Source of the DNA: Streptomyces coacervatus
GTDB taxonomy: Bacteria; Actinomycetota; Actinomycetes; Streptomycetales; Streptomycetaceae
Direction of reading: 5' to 3'
Length of the DNA stretch: 64,000 nucleotides
NCBI RefSeq assembly: GCF_029223485.1
Contig: NZ_JARHTP010000017.1
Location: forward strand, 186,001 to 250,000
This document shows positions 15,085 to 22,843 of the stretch, piece after piece. Position 1 is the stretch's first letter; every line of letters starts with the position of its first letter. Position numbers and translations under genes: made by a program. The notes under the pieces were generated by a model that was given only the letters and a program-made list of their open reading frames with translations, was not told the DNA's origin and made no database searches.

Positions 15085-16047
15085 ATGACCGCCTATTCAG
15101 TCCTGATGCCCTTTCTGCCTCGCCGGCCGGAGCAGACCCTGCCGTACGCGGCACTGGTGCACTGGACCCATGCCGAGCGGCTGTGGCAGGGGCAGGCGCT
15201 CATGGTGGAACCGCATCAGGGCTTCGCCTACGCGGCCGGCGCCGGTTTCCGGGTACCGGTCGGGCTGGGCGTCACCCTCATGCCGTTGCGGCATCCTTAT
15301 GAAGCCGCCCTCCAGGCACGTTCGCTTGCCATGGCCACCGGGCACCCCGTGGTCGCCGGCTTCGGCCCGGGGGCGCGGACCTTCCAGCAGAGCCTGCTGG
15401 GGAAGCCGTACCGAAGCCCTCTGAGCCTGGCCCGGGAGTACGTCACGGCCGTACGCGGGCTCCTGGACGGCGCGGCGGTCGAGGTCCGGGGAGAGCACGT
15501 GACCGCGGACCAGGTGTCCCTGCCTCCGTTTCCGGCACCGAAGGTGGAGGTGGGGCTCGGAGTGCTGCGGCCGGGCATGGCGCGGCTGGCCGGAGAGGTG
15601 GCCGAGGTGGCCATCAGCTGGCTGACACCGGCCTCCTACCTGCGGGACACCGTCGTACCGGCCTTGGACGAGGGGGCCGAGGCGGCCGGCCGGGCGCGGC
15701 CCAGGCTGACGGCCATGGTGCCGCTGGCCCTGGCCCGCCCCGACCGTACGGCCGCCGAACTGGCTCTGGCCGGCAGCTCCGCACATATGAAGGCCCCGCA
15801 CTACGTCGACATGCTCCGCCGGTCGGGGACCGGCATCTTTGGGGCGGACGAGAAGGCCGACGCCGAGGCACTGGTCTCCGGCGGGGCCTTCCTCTCCGGT
15901 GCGCCGGACCGCCTGGTCGAGCAGCTGCAGGCGTACGAGGCGGCAGGCGTGGACGAGATCGTCCTGAACGTCACCGGCGTCTGCAACAGCTACGGCCCGC
16001 AGGCCGCCATGGAGGAACTGAAGACTCTGCTGGCCCTGCTCGCCTGA
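15085..16047 (+). CDS. LLM-class flavin-dependent oxidoreductase
   Basis: 320 residues with the (beta/alpha)8 pattern of luciferase-like monooxygenases: N-terminal SVLMPFLP, a VPVGLGVTLMPLRHPYEAAL strand-helix, and a C-terminal segment SGAPDRLVEQLQAYEAAGVDEI that is highly characteristic of the family. The cofactor is FMN or F420. It is the first gene of the plus-strand run leading into the daptide genes, 138 bp before the recognition protein. Its role in the pathway is unknown; it could oxidise the peptide or act independently. Start ATG 15085. Confidence 0.85.
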   Translation: MTAYSVLMPFLPRRPEQTLPYAALVHWTHAERLWQGQALMVEPHQGFAYAAGAGFRVPVGLGVTLMPLRHPYEAALQARSLAMATGHPVVAGFGPGARTFQQSLLGKPYRSPLSLAREYVTAVRGLLDGAAVEVRGEHVTADQVSLPPFPAPKVEVGLGVLRPGMARLAGEVAEVAISWLTPASYLRDTVVPALDEGAEAAGRARPRLTAMVPLALARPDRTAAELALAGSSAHMKAPHYVDMLRRSGTGIFGADEKADAEALVSGGAFLSGAPDRLVEQLQAYEAAGVDEIVLNVTGVCNSYGPQAAMEELKTLLALLA

Positions 16048-16185
16048 ACCACCGGCTTCATTCACCGCCACACAACAGCAACACCGGTGCGCAGCACCGC
16101 ACATCGCCCCGGCGCGACCGTGAGCCCGAACCTCCGCCGCGCAGCACGGGAGGCGATGCACCGCACCACCACGAAGGGGGATCCG

Positions 16186-17259
16186 ATGTCCGAGATCAAA
16201 GAACGCCTGATGGTCTGGGCCACAGGCCGGGACAGCCGACCGCCGGCCGCCCCGGACGGGAACACCGGCACGGGCGCGCAGATCGGCTGCCGCACGGTGG
16301 TCGTGGAGAGCGCCGACCACCTGGCCCCCGTACTCGCCTCGGACATCGTCGGGCCCGACACCACGGTCTTCGCCCCCGAGGGCAGCGGCGACGGCGTCGT
16401 CGGTTGCGGCGGCTCGGCCGCCGAGTCGGGTGCCGAGTTCTCCCTCGGTACCGACTTCTACCTCCAGGTGCAGAGCTACGGCATCAGCGGCTACATGTCG
16501 GTGATCGGCCCCACTCTGGTGCGCGTCGCCGACACCGCGGACCTGGAGGCGTACGTCGCGGACGCCGACCGGGCCCGGCAGGAGGGGGTGTTCCCGGACT
16601 TCCTCGCCTCCCACGTCACCCAGCTCGCCGACCTCCCGGCGCTCGGCGCGGCAGCCGAAGGCTCCGGTCCCGCGCTGCGGCTGTACGTCGCGGCGAACGG
16701 CGCCCTCTCCACCTCTCCCGGCGGTCTCCCGCTGGGCCGGGCGGGCGACGGCCTGGCGGCGGTCGAGGCGGAGTGGAACCGGATCAACGACCACGCCGGC
16801 GCGCCCTGCGCGGTCAGTCTCGGAGCCGTTGTCCCCGGGGCGGTCCGGGCGGCGGCGCTCGCGCAGCGGCCCTGGCTGGGCCGCTACCTGGTGGCACTCG
16901 ACGCCCTGCGGAACCTGAGCGGCCGCGCCGTGACAGGTGCGGCGGTGTCGGGCTTCGGCGGCCGGTGCGCAGCGCACCTGGCCGAGGTCACGCATCCCGC
17001 CGACGCGACCGGGGCCGAGGTTCCGCTGCTGCTGTGGACCGATGACGCGGCCTATGTCCATGTCCCGGCCGACGGCCGGATGCTGAGGCTGCGCCGGGAG
17101 GCGGCAGCGCTCGTCGAGACGCTGCTGGTCTGCGGCTCCGTCGACGCGGCGGACGGGTATGCCGACCGCGAGGAGCTGCGGGACGTGGAGCGGGCCTTCG
17201 CCGACACCGGCGTCGCTCTGTGCGCTCCCGTACTCGCGCCCGTCTCGGCCGGGCGGTGA
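16186..17259 (+). CDS. Daptide biosynthesis RiPP-recognition protein (MpaB-like)
   Basis: 357 residues from ATG 16186, preceded by AAGGGGG. It is a soluble protein with segments QVQSYGISGYMSVIGPTLVRV and GSGPALRLYVAANGALSTSPG. I recognise it as the large leader-recognition protein found in every described daptide cluster. It should bind the precursor leader and bring the modifying enzymes to the C-terminus. The last 80 residues (VPLLLWTDDAAYVHVPADGR then RLRREAAALVETLLV) resemble the winged-helix RiPP recognition element. It is 9 bp from the methyltransferase gene and starts the tight biosynthetic operon. Confidence 0.75.
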   Translation: MSEIKERLMVWATGRDSRPPAAPDGNTGTGAQIGCRTVVVESADHLAPVLASDIVGPDTTVFAPEGSGDGVVGCGGSAAESGAEFSLGTDFYLQVQSYGISGYMSVIGPTLVRVADTADLEAYVADADRARQEGVFPDFLASHVTQLADLPALGAAAEGSGPALRLYVAANGALSTSPGGLPLGRAGDGLAAVEAEWNRINDHAGAPCAVSLGAVVPGAVRAAALAQRPWLGRYLVALDALRNLSGRAVTGAAVSGFGGRCAAHLAEVTHPADATGAEVPLLLWTDDAAYVHVPADGRMLRLRREAAALVETLLVCGSVDAADGYADREELRDVERAFADTGVALCAPVLAPVSAGR

Positions 17260-17267
17260 CGCAAGCC

Positions 17268-18080
17268 ATGACCACTATCACCCGCACCGTCCCCGGGCGC
17301 GCCGGCGCCCTGATCGCGGCGCTCGGCGGCCGCGCCGTCCTGCACGACCTGTACGACACGTACGGCTCGTCCGTCTATCACAACCTCGCGACGCACAGCG
17401 ACCACGAGGTGCGCGAACTGCTGGGTGCCGTCCGACGCCTGCCCGGGCCGGTCCTCGATCTGGCGGCGGGCTCCGGCCGGCTCACCCTGCCGTTCCTGGC
17501 GCTGGGCCGCGAGGTGACCGCGCTGGAGCTGTCGCCGAGCATGCTGGACCTGCTCACGGCGCGCCTGGCGACGGGGCCGGCGGCGCTGCGGGAGCGCTGC
17601 ACGGTGGTCCGGGGCGACATGAGCGACTTCTCACTGGGGCGGCGCTTCGGCGCAGTGGTGCTGGGCACGACCACCGTTTCGCTGCTGGACGAGGCGGGGC
17701 GAGCGGGCCTGTACCGCTGTGTTCGTGATCATCTCGCGGAGGGGGGACGGTTCCTGCTGTCCACCGTGGAGATGGACGCGACCCGGTCCGACGAGAACGA
17801 GGCCGAGCTGGTCGTCCACACGGGCCCGGCCGCGTACCGCGTCTACGAGTACTGGGCGCCCGGCGACACCACGCGCACGGTCACGGTCTTCCCGGATGCG
17901 GTGGACGAATCCGGCGAGGGCTCCGTACCCGTGTGCACCACCACCATCGGTGTGCTGCCGGCCGACCGGCTTCAGGCGGAGCTGGCGGTGGCGGGCTTCG
18001 CCGTACGGGCTCGATACCCGTTGCCGATGGCGGGTGCGCGGCACCCGAGTGTGCTGCTGGAAGCGAAGGTCACCGCATGA
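17268..18080 (+). CDS. SAM-dependent methyltransferase, daptide N-dimethylation (MpaM-like)
   Basis: 270 residues. Class I SAM-binding motif I is VLDLAAGSGRLTLPF; motif II region is VTALELSPSML. In daptide biosynthesis such an enzyme puts two methyl groups on the new C-terminal amine, giving N2,N2-dimethyl-1,2-propanediamine from Thr. ATG 17268 lies 9 bp after the recognition gene, and the end overlaps the aminotransferase start (ATGA at 18077-18080). The coupling and cluster context, rather than the fold alone, support the assignment. Confidence 0.8.
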   Translation: MTTITRTVPGRAGALIAALGGRAVLHDLYDTYGSSVYHNLATHSDHEVRELLGAVRRLPGPVLDLAAGSGRLTLPFLALGREVTALELSPSMLDLLTARLATGPAALRERCTVVRGDMSDFSLGRRFGAVVLGTTTVSLLDEAGRAGLYRCVRDHLAEGGRFLLSTVEMDATRSDENEAELVVHTGPAAYRVYEYWAPGDTTRTVTVFPDAVDESGEGSVPVCTTTIGVLPADRLQAELAVAGFAVRARYPLPMAGARHPSVLLEAKVTA

Positions 18081-19396
18081 CGGAGATCCTGTCGAACGGT
18101 GCGACGGCGCAAGCCTCCGAAGGGCACGGCGAGGGTGCCGCGCATGCCCTGTGGCCCTCTCTCCTCGCTCCCGCACAGCACGGCGATGACACGCTGTGCG
18201 CGGTCTCGGCGACGGGCGTCCGGGTCCGCTTCGCAGACGGGCGTGAGCTGCTGGACGGCTCCAGTGGCCTGTGGAACACCCATCTCGGGTACGGCAACGC
18301 GGCCATCGCCGACGCGGCCGCCCGGGCGCTGCGGGACGCCTCGTACTTGAGCGTGTTCCGCTACGAGAACGTCTACGCCCGCCGGGCCGCGGCCGCCCTG
18401 CTCGACGTCTGCGGCGCCCGGCACTACGGACGCGTGCTGTTCTCGACGTCCGGCGGTGCCGCCAACGACCTGGCCATGAAGGTCGCCCGGCACTACCACG
18501 CCCTGCGTGGCGAGGAACGGCGCAAGGTCGTCGTCGGCCTGCGCGGCAGCTACCACGGTCTGACCTACGGCAGCTTCGGGCTGACGGGAGAGGATCTGGG
18601 CCAGCGGCTGTACGGGGTGGACCAGCGGCTGGTCCGGCATGTCACTGCCAACGACCCCGAAGACATAGCAGAGTTGATGCGACGTCAGGGTTCCCAGGTG
18701 GCGGCCGTCGTCGTCGAACCCGTGCTGGGCAGCGGCGCCGTACCGCTGACGCGGGAGTACGTCGAGGCGCTGCTGCGGCTGCGCGAGGAGCACGGCTTCC
18801 TGCTCGTCGCCGACGAGGTGGCGACCGGCTTCGGCCGTACCGGTTCCTTCTTCGCCTCGCGCGAGTGGGCCGGGCAGCCCGACCTGCTGATCGCGTCCAA
18901 GGGGCTGACCAACGGCACCTGCGCCGCGGCCGTCGTGGTCGCCGCCCGGTCGGTGGCAGCCGCGTTCGACGCCGGCGGCGCGATCCTGACCCATGGGGAG
19001 ACGCAGGCCGGCACGCCCGTCACCTGTGCGTCGATTCTCGCCACCCTCTCCGAGATGCGGCGGCTCGACGCGGTCGCGTCGGGCAGCCGGCTGGCCGCAC
19101 GTCTCGACGCCGTACTGGCCGAACTGGTCGCCGGACACCCACTGGTGGCGGAGACGACCGGGCTCGGCTGCTTCCGGTCGCTGCGGTTCCTCGGGGCGGA
19201 CGGCGCCCCGCTTCGTCAGGCCGAGGTACCGGATCTGGTGGCCGCCATCCGGAGGGCGGGCGCGATCGTGCATCCCGGGGTGAACGGCGTGCAGCTCCTT
19301 CCGGCCCTGACCTATACGGAGGCGGAGCTGGCCGAGCTGGTGGAGTGTGTCGTCACCGGCCTCACCGCACACGCGCGGTCCGGAGCACGGGGGTGA
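18077..19396 (+). CDS. PLP-dependent class III aminotransferase, daptide type (MpaD-like)
   Basis: 439 residues, usual length for fold-type I class III enzymes. Visible features: an SGGAANDLAMK segment in the cofactor phosphate region, ADEVATGFGRTG with the PLP-ring Asp, and the Schiff-base Lys275 in LLIASKGLTNG. In daptide biosynthesis it would aminate the C-terminal ketone left after oxidative decarboxylation of Thr. It is coupled at both ends (4-bp overlaps), so its level should match that of its partners. Confidence 0.85.
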   Translation: MTEILSNGATAQASEGHGEGAAHALWPSLLAPAQHGDDTLCAVSATGVRVRFADGRELLDGSSGLWNTHLGYGNAAIADAAARALRDASYLSVFRYENVYARRAAAALLDVCGARHYGRVLFSTSGGAANDLAMKVARHYHALRGEERRKVVVGLRGSYHGLTYGSFGLTGEDLGQRLYGVDQRLVRHVTANDPEDIAELMRRQGSQVAAVVVEPVLGSGAVPLTREYVEALLRLREEHGFLLVADEVATGFGRTGSFFASREWAGQPDLLIASKGLTNGTCAAAVVVAARSVAAAFDAGGAILTHGETQAGTPVTCASILATLSEMRRLDAVASGSRLAARLDAVLAELVAGHPLVAETTGLGCFRSLRFLGADGAPLRQAEVPDLVAAIRRAGAIVHPGVNGVQLLPALTYTEAELAELVECVVTGLTAHARSGARG

Positions 19397-20583
19397 GCGG
19401 CGGCACGGGCGGAGCCACGTCCGTACTGCACGGCTGCGCCCCGCTGGGGAGGTGGATCGCCGGCCGCGGGGAGCGCAGGATCACCCTGGTCGTGGACGCG
19501 GCTCTCCTGGACTCGGCCGTCGTCGCGAAGCTGCACGATCTCGTCTCGGCCCCGGGCCGGGAGACCCAGGTGCTCGCTCTGGCCGGTGCCGGCGACGTCG
19601 ACAGTGTGCCGGCTCTGGCCGACCGGCTCGCGGACAGCGAGCTGGTGATCGGCGTCGGGGGCGGCTCGTTGCTGGACCAGGCGAAACTGGCGACCGCGGC
19701 CCGTGACGACCGCGGAATCCGCGCCCGTCTCACCGTGCCGCAGCGCTGCGGACTGGTCGTCCTGCCGGAGTTCACCGGTCGACGGGTGCCGCTGGTGGCG
19801 GTCCCCACCACGGTGGGCACCGGCTCGGAGGTCAGCGGAGTGGCCTGCCTCGCCCGCCCCGGCGGAAAGCAGCTGGTGCTGGGCATGGCCCTGCAGCCCG
19901 AGATCGCGGTGCTGGACGCGGATGCGACGGCCACCCTGCCGGGCGAGCTGCTGGCCGAGGGCGTGCTGGAGGCGCTGTTCCGGGTGGTCAGCCCATACAT
20001 CGGCGACCACACGTCCGCACCGACCGAGGACGCGCTGGTGGAGACGGTCGCCGCCCGCCTGGTGACGCTCGGACACACATTGGCCGACGCCCGGCCGGCC
20101 GCCCCGCGCGGCCTTGTCGCCGACGGCGCGCTACGGCTGGAGATCGCCAAGGTCAGCGGTCTGAGCCACAGCGCGTGGTTGCACCACGGCCGCGACCCGT
20201 ACGCGGTCAAGGGCTGGCTCATCGCCAACGAGCTGTCCTGGTCGCTGGGGGTACGCAAGATGACCGCCGTCGCCGCTCTCCTGCCACCCCTGTGGCAGGC
20301 GATCGCGGAGGGTGAGAGCCGCCTCGGCTCGGCCGAGCGGCTGCGGAGGATCTGGGCCCGGCTGAGGACGGCGGGTCCCACACCTTTGCCCGGCGACCCG
20401 GCCGAGGGCGTACGGGCCCTGGTCTCCGCCTGGCGCATCGAACACCGGCTCACCGCCGACGCCGCCCGCCTGGACGACGTCGCGGAGCGGACGGTCCGCG
20501 CCTGGGGCGCCGGGCTGCCCATGCTCGGCGGGCTGACGGCCATGGATGTCCGCCGGCTGCTGGCGGACGCCGTCCCGGCGTGA
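19393..20583 (+). CDS. Iron-alcohol-dehydrogenase-like oxidative decarboxylase, daptide type (MpaC-like)
   Basis: 396 residues from GTG 19393. The nucleotide-binding GVGGGSLLDQAK and the PTTVGTGSEV motif place it in the iron-dependent alcohol dehydrogenase superfamily. In daptide clusters this enzyme is assigned the oxidation of the C-terminal Thr hydroxyl, with loss of CO2 to leave a methyl ketone. The first metal-ligand motif of ordinary family members (D-A-x-x-H) appears here as EALFR, whereas a His-rich GLSHSAWLHHG segment is kept, so metal binding may differ. A 115-bp gap separates it from the precursor genes. Confidence 0.8.
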   Translation: MSGGTGGATSVLHGCAPLGRWIAGRGERRITLVVDAALLDSAVVAKLHDLVSAPGRETQVLALAGAGDVDSVPALADRLADSELVIGVGGGSLLDQAKLATAARDDRGIRARLTVPQRCGLVVLPEFTGRRVPLVAVPTTVGTGSEVSGVACLARPGGKQLVLGMALQPEIAVLDADATATLPGELLAEGVLEALFRVVSPYIGDHTSAPTEDALVETVAARLVTLGHTLADARPAAPRGLVADGALRLEIAKVSGLSHSAWLHHGRDPYAVKGWLIANELSWSLGVRKMTAVAALLPPLWQAIAEGESRLGSAERLRRIWARLRTAGPTPLPGDPAEGVRALVSAWRIEHRLTADAARLDDVAERTVRAWGAGLPMLGGLTAMDVRRLLADAVPA

Positions 20584-20698
20584 CGGGCCCGTCCGCCCGA
20601 TGCCGCCGAGGGCGGCCGAAGACAGCCGTACGAAGCCTCCGCGCCCTGCCGGGGCGCGGATGAACCACAGATCCGACAGGGATCGAAAGGAGAGAACC

Positions 20699-20878
20699 TT
20701 GCAGAACGAGACCATCGCCACGGCGACGGACCAGCCGACCACGCTCGGCCTGGAGCTCGGCCTTCAGGAGCTGGAGGCGATGGAGGCCCCGGGCTTCTGG
20801 GACACCGCCGGTGGTGTCGTGACGGGGATGAGCGTCGTGTCGCTCGTCGGCTACAGCGCGGTTTCCCTCGCCACCTGA
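20699..20878 (+). CDS. Daptide precursor peptide 1, 59 aa
   Basis: The start codon is TTG 20699-20701 with AAGGAGAG ideally placed upstream; there is no in-frame ATG at this point. The leader contains LELGLQELEAMEAPGFW, shared almost exactly with precursor 2. The C-terminal half is hydrophobic and helical (GGVVTGMSVVSLVGYSAVSL) and ends in Ala-Thr. A C-terminal Thr is the residue modified in daptides. The part after the shared leader has about four Ser and two or three Thr but no Cys. The leader boundary is not known; the M50 protease at 22844 is the likely processing enzyme. Confidence 0.85.
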   Translation: MQNETIATATDQPTTLGLELGLQELEAMEAPGFWDTAGGVVTGMSVVSLVGYSAVSLAT

Positions 20879-20911
20879 GCGCCCCCTTCATCAATGAAAA
20901 GGAGTTGTGAC

Positions 20912-21067
20912 ATGCAGGAGAGCAAGTTCGAGCAGGACCTGGAGCTCGGCCTTCAGGAGCTGGAGGCCATGGAGGCCCCGGGCTTCTGGTCCGGTTTCCA
21001 GGAGGGCTCGAAGATCAGCATCGCCTCTCTCGTGCTCTACAGCACCGCGGCGTCCATCGCCACCTGA
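20912..21067 (+). CDS. Daptide precursor peptide 2, 51 aa
   Basis: ATG 20912 with AAGGAG upstream (20899-20904). LELGLQELEAMEAPGFW is identical to precursor 1 over 17 residues. The C-terminal part, SGFQEGSKISIASLVLYS then TAASIAT, differs but keeps the amphipathic-hydrophobic character and the Ala-Thr end. It contains six Ser and two Thr after the leader and no Cys. Two-component daptides are plausible, since described clusters encode two or three precursors. A strong hairpin follows 28 bp downstream. Confidence 0.85.
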   Translation: MQESKFEQDLELGLQELEAMEAPGFWSGFQEGSKISIASLVLYSTAASIAT

Positions 21068-21094
21068 GCCGGCCGACTAACGTCTGAGCTCGGT

Positions 21095-21129
21095 TTCCGC
21101 GGCGGTGATGCCCAGTCGCCGCCGCGGAA
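21095..21129 (+). terminator. Strong hairpin between precursor and export genes
   Basis: TTCCGCGGCGG (21095-21105) and CCGCCGCGGAA (21119-21129) form a perfect 11-bp stem with a 13-nt loop. It lies right after the second precursor gene and before the small membrane protein. No U-tract follows. In RiPP operons such a hairpin commonly acts as an attenuator, so that precursor mRNA is more abundant than the downstream genes. Confidence 0.65.
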
Positions 21130-21167
21130 TCCCCCCACACACCGAACGCGAGAAGCAGGGAATCGAA

Positions 21168-21362
21168 ATGAGCGACAAGCAGGACCTCCAGCAACAGAAC
21201 GTGAAACTCTCCCTCGTGTCCATGGGGCTCGTGCTGGTGCTCGTGTTCGGGAGCGGCTTCTTCGACGGTGTTTCCGGATGGATATTCCTGGTCGCCATGG
21301 CCGTGGGCATCATCGGCTGCGTGGCCCGTATCGCGCGGAACTCGCACGTGGGGAGCCGATGA
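21168..21362 (+). CDS. Small two-helix membrane protein, 64 aa
   Basis: Two hydrophobic segments are visible: LSLVSMGLVLVLVFGSGFF and GWIFLVAMAVGIIGCVARI, with short charged ends. The stop overlaps the ATPase start (ATGA at 21359-21362). Its place between precursors and transporter suggests an accessory of the exporter or an immunity protein. ATG 21168 was chosen because the hydrophilic start MSDKQDLQQQ follows AGAAGCAGGG; the frame is open further upstream. Confidence 0.65.
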   Translation: MSDKQDLQQQNVKLSLVSMGLVLVLVFGSGFFDGVSGWIFLVAMAVGIIGCVARIARNSHVGSR

Positions 21363-22096
21363 ACGGCGACTGCGTGCTCGGACTTCGCGGCCTGACCAAG
21401 CGCTTCGGCACCATGACGGCGGTCGAGGACGTCTCCTTCGAAGTGCGCTCCGGACGCGTCGTCGGCCTGCTCGGCCGCAACGGCGCCGGGAAGACCACCT
21501 CGCTGCGCATGCTGCTCGGCCTGACCCGGGCCACCGCGGGCACGGCCACCGTCTTCGGCCACCCCTACCAGGACCTCCCGCGGGCCGCCCATCGCGTCGG
21601 CGTCAGCATGGACGGCATCAACCCGTTGCCGGGTACGACGGCCCGTCGCGAACTGCGCGTGTGGGCCCGCGCCCTGGGGCTGCCATCCTCGCGCGCGGAC
21701 GAGGTGCTGGGGCAGGTCGGGCTGGACGACCGCGCCGACCGCAGGGTCAAGGGCTATTCGACGGGCATGAAGCAGCGGCTGGCGCTGGCCACCGCGCTGC
21801 TGCCGGACCCCGAACTGCTGGTGCTCGACGAGCCCGCCAACGGTCTCGATCCGGACGGCATCCGCTGGCTGCGCACGACGCTGCGCTCGCTGGCAAGCGA
21901 GGGCCGCACCGTACTGGTCTCCAGCCATCTGCTGGCCGAGATCGAACAGACCGTGGACGACGTGGTCGTCGTCCAGCGGACCCTGCGGTACGCGGGCTCC
22001 CTGGACGAACTCACCTCCGGCGGCACAAGAGCCCTGGAGGATCGTTTCTTTGAGCTGGTCGGCTCTCCGACCGTGAGGGAGAACACCGGTGCGTGA
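21359..22096 (+). CDS. ABC transporter ATP-binding protein (daptide cluster)
   Basis: 245 residues. Walker A is GRNGAGKTT, the signature is YSTGM (an S-T-G-M variant also seen in antibiotic-exporter ATPases), Walker B LLVLDEP, and switch region VLVSSHLLAE. It overlaps the permease gene by 8 bp. With the permease it probably exports the mature peptide or gives self-immunity, since lantibiotic-immunity and bacitracin-type transporters have the same two-gene form. Confidence 0.9.
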   Translation: MNGDCVLGLRGLTKRFGTMTAVEDVSFEVRSGRVVGLLGRNGAGKTTSLRMLLGLTRATAGTATVFGHPYQDLPRAAHRVGVSMDGINPLPGTTARRELRVWARALGLPSSRADEVLGQVGLDDRADRRVKGYSTGMKQRLALATALLPDPELLVLDEPANGLDPDGIRWLRTTLRSLASEGRTVLVSSHLLAEIEQTVDDVVVVQRTLRYAGSLDELTSGGTRALEDRFFELVGSPTVRENTGA

Positions 22097-22832
22097 CCTG
22101 CTTTCCGCCGAGTGGATGAAGGCGTGGACCGGACGCACCTGGCTGATCATCGCGGCCTCCGGCGCCTTCATGTGCCTGCTCGCCTCCCTGGGCTACACCA
22201 GCGGAATCGACAAGAAGATCACCGAACAGCACATGGACCTCTCCACCGTCACCGACGACTCGGTGCGTGCCTGGATGATGACGCTGCTGTTCGCCTCGCT
22301 CTTCGGCGCCGTCTTCGTCACCCGCGAGTACACCGCCGGCACCATCGGCCGCTCGGTCCTGCTCAGCGGTTCCCGCGCCCGCCTGTTCACCGCCAAGGCA
22401 CTGGTGGGTACGGCCATGGGAGCCCTGTCGGGCCTCCTCGCGGTCGCCCTGGCGTTCGCGACCACCTGGGGTGCGCTCGCCGCCTCCGGCCACAGCCCGG
22501 AGATCACCCGGGAGACCTGGCTGATCGCCGCGGGCATCCTCGCCTGCAACGTGTTCGCCGGCCCCTGGGGTGTCCTCCTCGGCTGGATCATCCGGCACCA
22601 GGTCGGTGCCGTGGTGACCCTGCTCGCCCTCACGCTCCTGGTCGACCCGGCCCTGCAGCAACTGGCTCCCGACGTCGCCAAGTTCCTGCTGACCATCGCG
22701 ATGAGCTCGGTGTACCGCGACGCCAAGCCGGATCTGCTCCCGGAGCCGATCGCGGTCGTCGTGATCGCCGGCTGGCTGGCCGCCGCCTGGTTCGGCGCCC
22801 GCAAGCTGTTCCTCGCCCGCGACATCACCTGA
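22089..22832 (+). CDS. ABC transporter permease (daptide cluster)
   Basis: 247 residues. The N-terminal LLSAEWMKAWTGRTWLIIAA is typical of ABC-2 permeases of the bacteriocin-immunity class. About six membrane helices follow, including residues 66-80, 105-130, 145-170, 175-195 and 220-240. GTG at 22089 lies within the end of the ATPase gene, so translation is coupled. The M50 protease gene follows after 11 bp. Confidence 0.85.
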   Translation: MRDLLSAEWMKAWTGRTWLIIAASGAFMCLLASLGYTSGIDKKITEQHMDLSTVTDDSVRAWMMTLLFASLFGAVFVTREYTAGTIGRSVLLSGSRARLFTAKALVGTAMGALSGLLAVALAFATTWGALAASGHSPEITRETWLIAAGILACNVFAGPWGVLLGWIIRHQVGAVVTLLALTLLVDPALQQLAPDVAKFLLTIAMSSVYRDAKPDLLPEPIAVVVIAGWLAAAWFGARKLFLARDIT

Positions 22833-22843
22833 GGGGACCGGCC

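Noticed and set aside
15097..17061. Long minus-strand ORF (654 aa) under the oxidoreductase and recognition genes
   Set aside because: It is an antisense shadow of high-GC coding sequence, with no domain and no ribosome site.
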